Assembly: GCF_037126265.1 (NCBI RefSeq)
Contig: NZ_JAYLLN010000005.1
Coordinates: 1 to 64,000, forward strand
DNA length: 64,000 nt
From: Sphingobacterium tenebrionis
GTDB taxonomy: Bacteria > Bacteroidota > Bacteroidia > Sphingobacteriales > Sphingobacteriaceae
Direction: 5' to 3'
Position numbers and translations under genes: made by a program. This document shows, one piece after another, positions 60,911 through 64,000 of this stretch. The notes under the pieces are model-generated. The model was given only the letters and a program-made list of their open reading frames with translations, did no database searches and was not told the DNA's origin. How positions within the stretch are numbered: the stretch's first letter is position 1; each line of letters begins with the position of its first letter.

Positions 60911-60944
60911 AAATCCTCTTCAATTACATGAAGAGGATTTTTTT
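60911..60944. terminator. Terminator between glnS and the DUF2723 gene
   Basis: AAATCCTCTTCA (60911-60922) pairs perfectly with TGAAGAGGATTT (60929-60940) around ATTACA, followed by a T tract on the plus strand. A-rich bases precede it, so it may also work for the convergent DUF2723 gene. Confidence 0.85.
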
Positions 60945-60972
60945 ATAGAGAAATAGGGCTGGCATTAGAACA

Positions 60973-63900
60973 TTACATCCAGGCCGAATTATATTTATCT
61001 CCCATTCGTTTAACCTCTGCTAATAATGACTCATCTTTGGCTGAGCCTAATATTCCTTCGTAATTCTTTAAAGCTGCAAGACCCAATTGAATCATATAGC
61101 CATCGGCACCTCCTAACGATCGCTTACTGATCAGCAATTGTTCATTCAACAATTCATCGATGGTCTGTAGGTTTCTTTTAGCCAGGCTATTCGCTTTCTC
61201 CAGCTCTTTAGTTTTGTACAAGGTATCCACCACCGTACCATTCAGGTAGGATAAGCGCATTGAACGGTTTACTTTTGGTTGGAAATCATAGGCTTTTAAG
61301 GCTAGATTTCTCGCATGCTCAAAGTTCTCCTGTTGCATGAGCTGGGCTATCCCTTGTTGGTACACATTGGAAAACACCCAATTCTCGTAAAACTTGTTCG
61401 AATCCGTATCGAAGTGGTCCAACGTGGAGATATCACTCCATTTGAATTTCTCCATCACATTGCTATACAGTTTTTCTGTATTGACCAAGGAGGTGTCATC
61501 TGCCGGCTGCCCAACCTCTACAGGCATCAATTTCAACAGCATCCCTTCGTTCGCCAAATACTTATCCATCCCCATAAAGATGGAATTGGGGCTCATGGTC
61601 GTGAAATAGATCGGACGCTCCCAGTTGTTCTCATTTAGGATAGACATGATGGCCAGTTCCGCCCTCGAAACGTAATTCTGTTTATAATCCCATTCCATGT
61701 ATTCTGGAATGTAGCCTTCCCAAGATTTCGGAACGACCGAATTGGCCAGTACTGCTTCCTTATTGATCTTCAATCTCAATTTTTGGCTGGGTAGGATATT
61801 TTCAAAGGTACCGTCCTGTAATTGCACTTTGTTAGCCTGGTCATCAGAAAGCATAATGGCCAACATCTGGTCCAGATCCACGTGACCTTCGATTCCCATA
61901 TCTAACACCCTTATGTAATCGCGGACTCCTTTCTTAACCTTATCAAAACCAAATCCTACAGGGATAGCCTTGGATTGGTTGATGTCCTGCATCGCCTGTT
62001 TTACATACCAATCCGATTGCAGGTACCCATGATTCAAGACCCTAACATCTGTTCGCACGCCTTCCACCTCCTGTAAATACCATAAAGGGAAGGTGTCGTT
62101 ATCAGAATAAGTAAACAATATGGCGTTCGGCTCGCAGGATTGCAAGGCATTATAAGCCATCTCTTTGGTCATCATCCGGACTGAACGGTCATGGTCATCC
62201 CAATTTTGGGAAACCAATAAGATTGGTCCCAAGAACATACATAGCCCTGCTGTAGCAACGGTCAATTGCCTTGCTGGCAGTTTTACGCGTTGCTGTATAA
62301 ATTCAAGGATGGCCAAGAAACCTAGGCCGATCCAAATCGAGAACACATAAAATGATCCGGCATAAGCATAATCCCTTTCCCGAGGTTGTAATGGCGATTG
62401 ATTTAAATATAGAACTATCGCTAACCCAGTGAAAAAGAAGAGAAGACCTACAATAGCCGCATCCCTTTTACTTTTTTTCAATTGCCATAACAAACCTACC
62501 ACCCCTAGTACTAATGGAAGGAAGAAATAGGTGTTCCTGCTGGGATCCTGTTTAAAATACTCACTTAAATGAGCCTGTCCGGGAATTCGGAGATCATCGA
62601 GAAAGGAAATGCCTGAAATCCAATTTCCTGCATGGAATTCCCCCTGGCTTGGCTGATCATTTTGTCTTCCGACAAAATTCCACATGAAATAGCGGGAATA
62701 CATATGACCAATCTGATACTGGAAGAAAAACTTCATATTATCAGCAAAGGTCGGACTTTTCCCTTCCCTTAATCCCAGATATGATCGATAGAATGCTTCA
62801 TGATCTTTATGATATATTCTCGGGAACAACACTTCCTTATCATATTCATAGGAATTTCTACCCCCAATTTTTGTGTAAGTCTTAGCATCCTTTCTGTAGT
62901 TGCTCCCCTCTTCTTTGACACCAATTATTCGAGAATCAAAATTAGGACCTTTGAATAAAGGTTCCGATTGGTACTGCTCCCTGCTCAAATAGCCCAAAAA
63001 GGAGAATACATTATCAGGCGCATTATTGTTCAAGCTGATGTTGGTATGCGAACGTACCATCAATAATCCGTAGGAGCCGAAGCCCAAGTAGATAAAACCC
63101 AAGGAAAGCAAAGCCAAATTCAGGATGGGCTTAGATTTTTTAATCGAATAATATATTCCAAATACCAATCCGCCCGTTAATAGGGCGACAAAGAAGTAAA
63201 TTCCGCTGCCAAATGGCATACCCAAGCCATTCACAAAAAACAGATCAAACTGGGCTGCAATCTTTACAGAATATTGGATCACACCCCAAAGGATCAAAGC
63301 CAGCACCAATACTCCCCAACCTAATGTTTTTAGGATTCCCGACCATTTGACCTGTGGGGTCTTCCTGAAATAAATCAGCAGCGCAATGGCAGGTATAGTC
63401 AATAAATTCAGCAAGTGTACCCCTATACTTAATCCCATCACATAGGCCAGAACCAACAACCATTTATTGGCATCCGGTTCATCTGCCCTTCTTTCCCATT
63501 TCAAGGCCAACCAGAATACGACGGCCGTACAAAGGGATGACATGGCATACACCTCGGATTCCACGGCAGAGTACCAAAAACTATCCGTAAAGCTATAGGC
63601 TAAAGCTCCAATCAATCCTGCAGAAAAGATCTTTAGCTGATGGTCTTGGCTTACTTCTTCATAGCCACGAACCAATACTTTACGTGCAATGGCAGTGATC
63701 GTCCAGAATAGGAAAACAATTGTCAATCCACTACAGACCGCAGAACCTACATTCATCCAGAAAGCAATTTTTTCCGTATCCCCAAAAGCCAAATTGGAAA
63801 ACAGGTTTTGAAGCATTAAGAATAAGGGAGCGCCTGGTTGATGTACAATTTCTAATTTATAGGCCGAGGCGATAAACTCGCCTGTATCCCACCAGCTGGA

Positions 63901-63987
63901 AGAATGTTCCGTTGTGAGAATGTATACCGTCGTTGCAATGATTCCACAGAGCCATCCTAGCAGGTTGTTGATCTTCGAGTAATTCAT
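60973..63987 (-). CDS. Large DUF2723 membrane protein (GT-C-like)
   Basis: The 1004-residue protein has an N-terminal hydrophobic domain of about 12 helices with the family hallmark SSWWDTGEFIASAYKLEIVH near 30-50, SFWYSAVESEVYAMSSLCTA and PLQPRERDYAYAGSFYVFSI near 540, then a soluble domain with YSDNDTFPLWYLQEVEGVRT and a helical tail of roughly 200 residues. DUF2723 is related to eukaryotic TMEM260, an O-mannosyltransferase, and the acidic DTGE early in the first loop suits a GT-C glycosyltransferase active site. A role in protein glycosylation is inference. The start is the ATG at 63987-63985, 13 bases from the window end. Confidence 0.88.
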   Translation of the reverse strand: MNYSKINNLLGWLCGIIATTVYILTTEHSSSWWDTGEFIASAYKLEIVHQPGAPLFLMLQNLFSNLAFGDTEKIAFWMNVGSAVCSGLTIVFLFWTITAIARKVLVRGYEEVSQDHQLKIFSAGLIGALAYSFTDSFWYSAVESEVYAMSSLCTAVVFWLALKWERRADEPDANKWLLVLAYVMGLSIGVHLLNLLTIPAIALLIYFRKTPQVKWSGILKTLGWGVLVLALILWGVIQYSVKIAAQFDLFFVNGLGMPFGSGIYFFVALLTGGLVFGIYYSIKKSKPILNLALLSLGFIYLGFGSYGLLMVRSHTNISLNNNAPDNVFSFLGYLSREQYQSEPLFKGPNFDSRIIGVKEEGSNYRKDAKTYTKIGGRNSYEYDKEVLFPRIYHKDHEAFYRSYLGLREGKSPTFADNMKFFFQYQIGHMYSRYFMWNFVGRQNDQPSQGEFHAGNWISGISFLDDLRIPGQAHLSEYFKQDPSRNTYFFLPLVLGVVGLLWQLKKSKRDAAIVGLLFFFTGLAIVLYLNQSPLQPRERDYAYAGSFYVFSIWIGLGFLAILEFIQQRVKLPARQLTVATAGLCMFLGPILLVSQNWDDHDRSVRMMTKEMAYNALQSCEPNAILFTYSDNDTFPLWYLQEVEGVRTDVRVLNHGYLQSDWYVKQAMQDINQSKAIPVGFGFDKVKKGVRDYIRVLDMGIEGHVDLDQMLAIMLSDDQANKVQLQDGTFENILPSQKLRLKINKEAVLANSVVPKSWEGYIPEYMEWDYKQNYVSRAELAIMSILNENNWERPIYFTTMSPNSIFMGMDKYLANEGMLLKLMPVEVGQPADDTSLVNTEKLYSNVMEKFKWSDISTLDHFDTDSNKFYENWVFSNVYQQGIAQLMQQENFEHARNLALKAYDFQPKVNRSMRLSYLNGTVVDTLYKTKELEKANSLAKRNLQTIDELLNEQLLISKRSLGGADGYMIQLGLAALKNYEGILGSAKDESLLAEVKRMGDKYNSAWM

Positions 63988-64000
63988 AATTATGGGCGTT

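Noticed and set aside
1..64000. tRNA, rRNA or riboswitch genes
   Set aside because: No tRNA-like cloverleaf, rRNA sequence or known riboswitch core was recognised in the intergenic gaps; a covariance-model search would be needed to exclude small RNAs.

Overview
The window looks like chromosomal DNA of a Bacteroidota bacterium, most likely of the family Sphingobacteriaceae (Sphingobacterium or Pedobacter type). The reasons are moderate-to-low GC, few Shine-Dalgarno sequences, many TAnnTTTG-type -7 promoter boxes next to start codons, and lineage-typical families (DUF3127 with an SSB-like tail, DUF2723, DUF4197, YiaAB, TelA plus membrane partner, ECF sigma plus single-pass partner, LytS/LytTR pairs, TIGR01777). 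No rRNA, tRNA, CRISPR array, phage or transposase gene was recognised. The genus is inference.

Layout. 1-6100: a DoxX-like membrane protein, then a lysine-degradation group made of a divergent glutaryl-CoA dehydrogenase-like gene and the pair aminoadipate-semialdehyde dehydrogenase (ALDH7 type) and lysine 6-aminotransferase. 6172-10722: mutL, a rhomboid protease, a rhomboid pseudoprotease and a membrane-tethered EEP-fold hydrolase. 10735-15002: a C-terminal processing protease, an orphan protein, fumC and a lipoprotein. 15371-18894: TelA with a membrane partner and a helical protein. 19025-25762: YiaAB, a DUF2157/DUF4401/GDYXXLXY membrane trio, a LytS/LytTR two-component system, a MmcQ/YjbR protein, and an ECF sigma factor with its membrane partner. 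25975-33065 (minus strand): nitroreductase, pepT and a run of secreted phosphodiester-acting enzymes behind an RlmL-like methyltransferase and an HD hydrolase. 33131-41424: DUF3127, a 2-oxoglutarate dioxygenase, and a MarR-headed fatty-acid oxidation operon in fadN-fadA-fadE order, interrupted by an inverted-repeat cassette that carries an S23/IVP-type four-helix-bundle gene. 41779-44462: three paralogous PAS-LuxR regulators. 44459-48901: YeiH, TIGR01777, a phytoene-dehydrogenase-like oxidoreductase and a thioredoxin-like protein. 49103-64000: dnaK, a DUF2459 protein, a nucleotidyltransferase, a HerA-like ATPase, a SulP transporter with carbonic anhydrase, a secreted FAD-enzyme-like protein, glnS and a 1004-residue DUF2723 membrane protein.

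The most unusual content lies between genes. A family of long imperfect inverted repeats has arms built from short TAG-containing units and an inner edge reading close to TAGACCT. These arms abut stop codons and enclose either nested REP-like palindromes (around 15.0 and 57.5 kb) or the S23-like gene (37.7 kb). REP-like palindromes related to each other also occur near 0.1, 6.0, 25.8, 41.5 and 51.1 kb, mostly at convergent gene junctions. Two other sites show tandem duplication of a gene's own 3' end. Candidate operators stand out at the MarR/fad promoter (a perfect 14-bp palindrome just after a full-consensus promoter) and in front of the LuxR paralogues (a shared palindrome).
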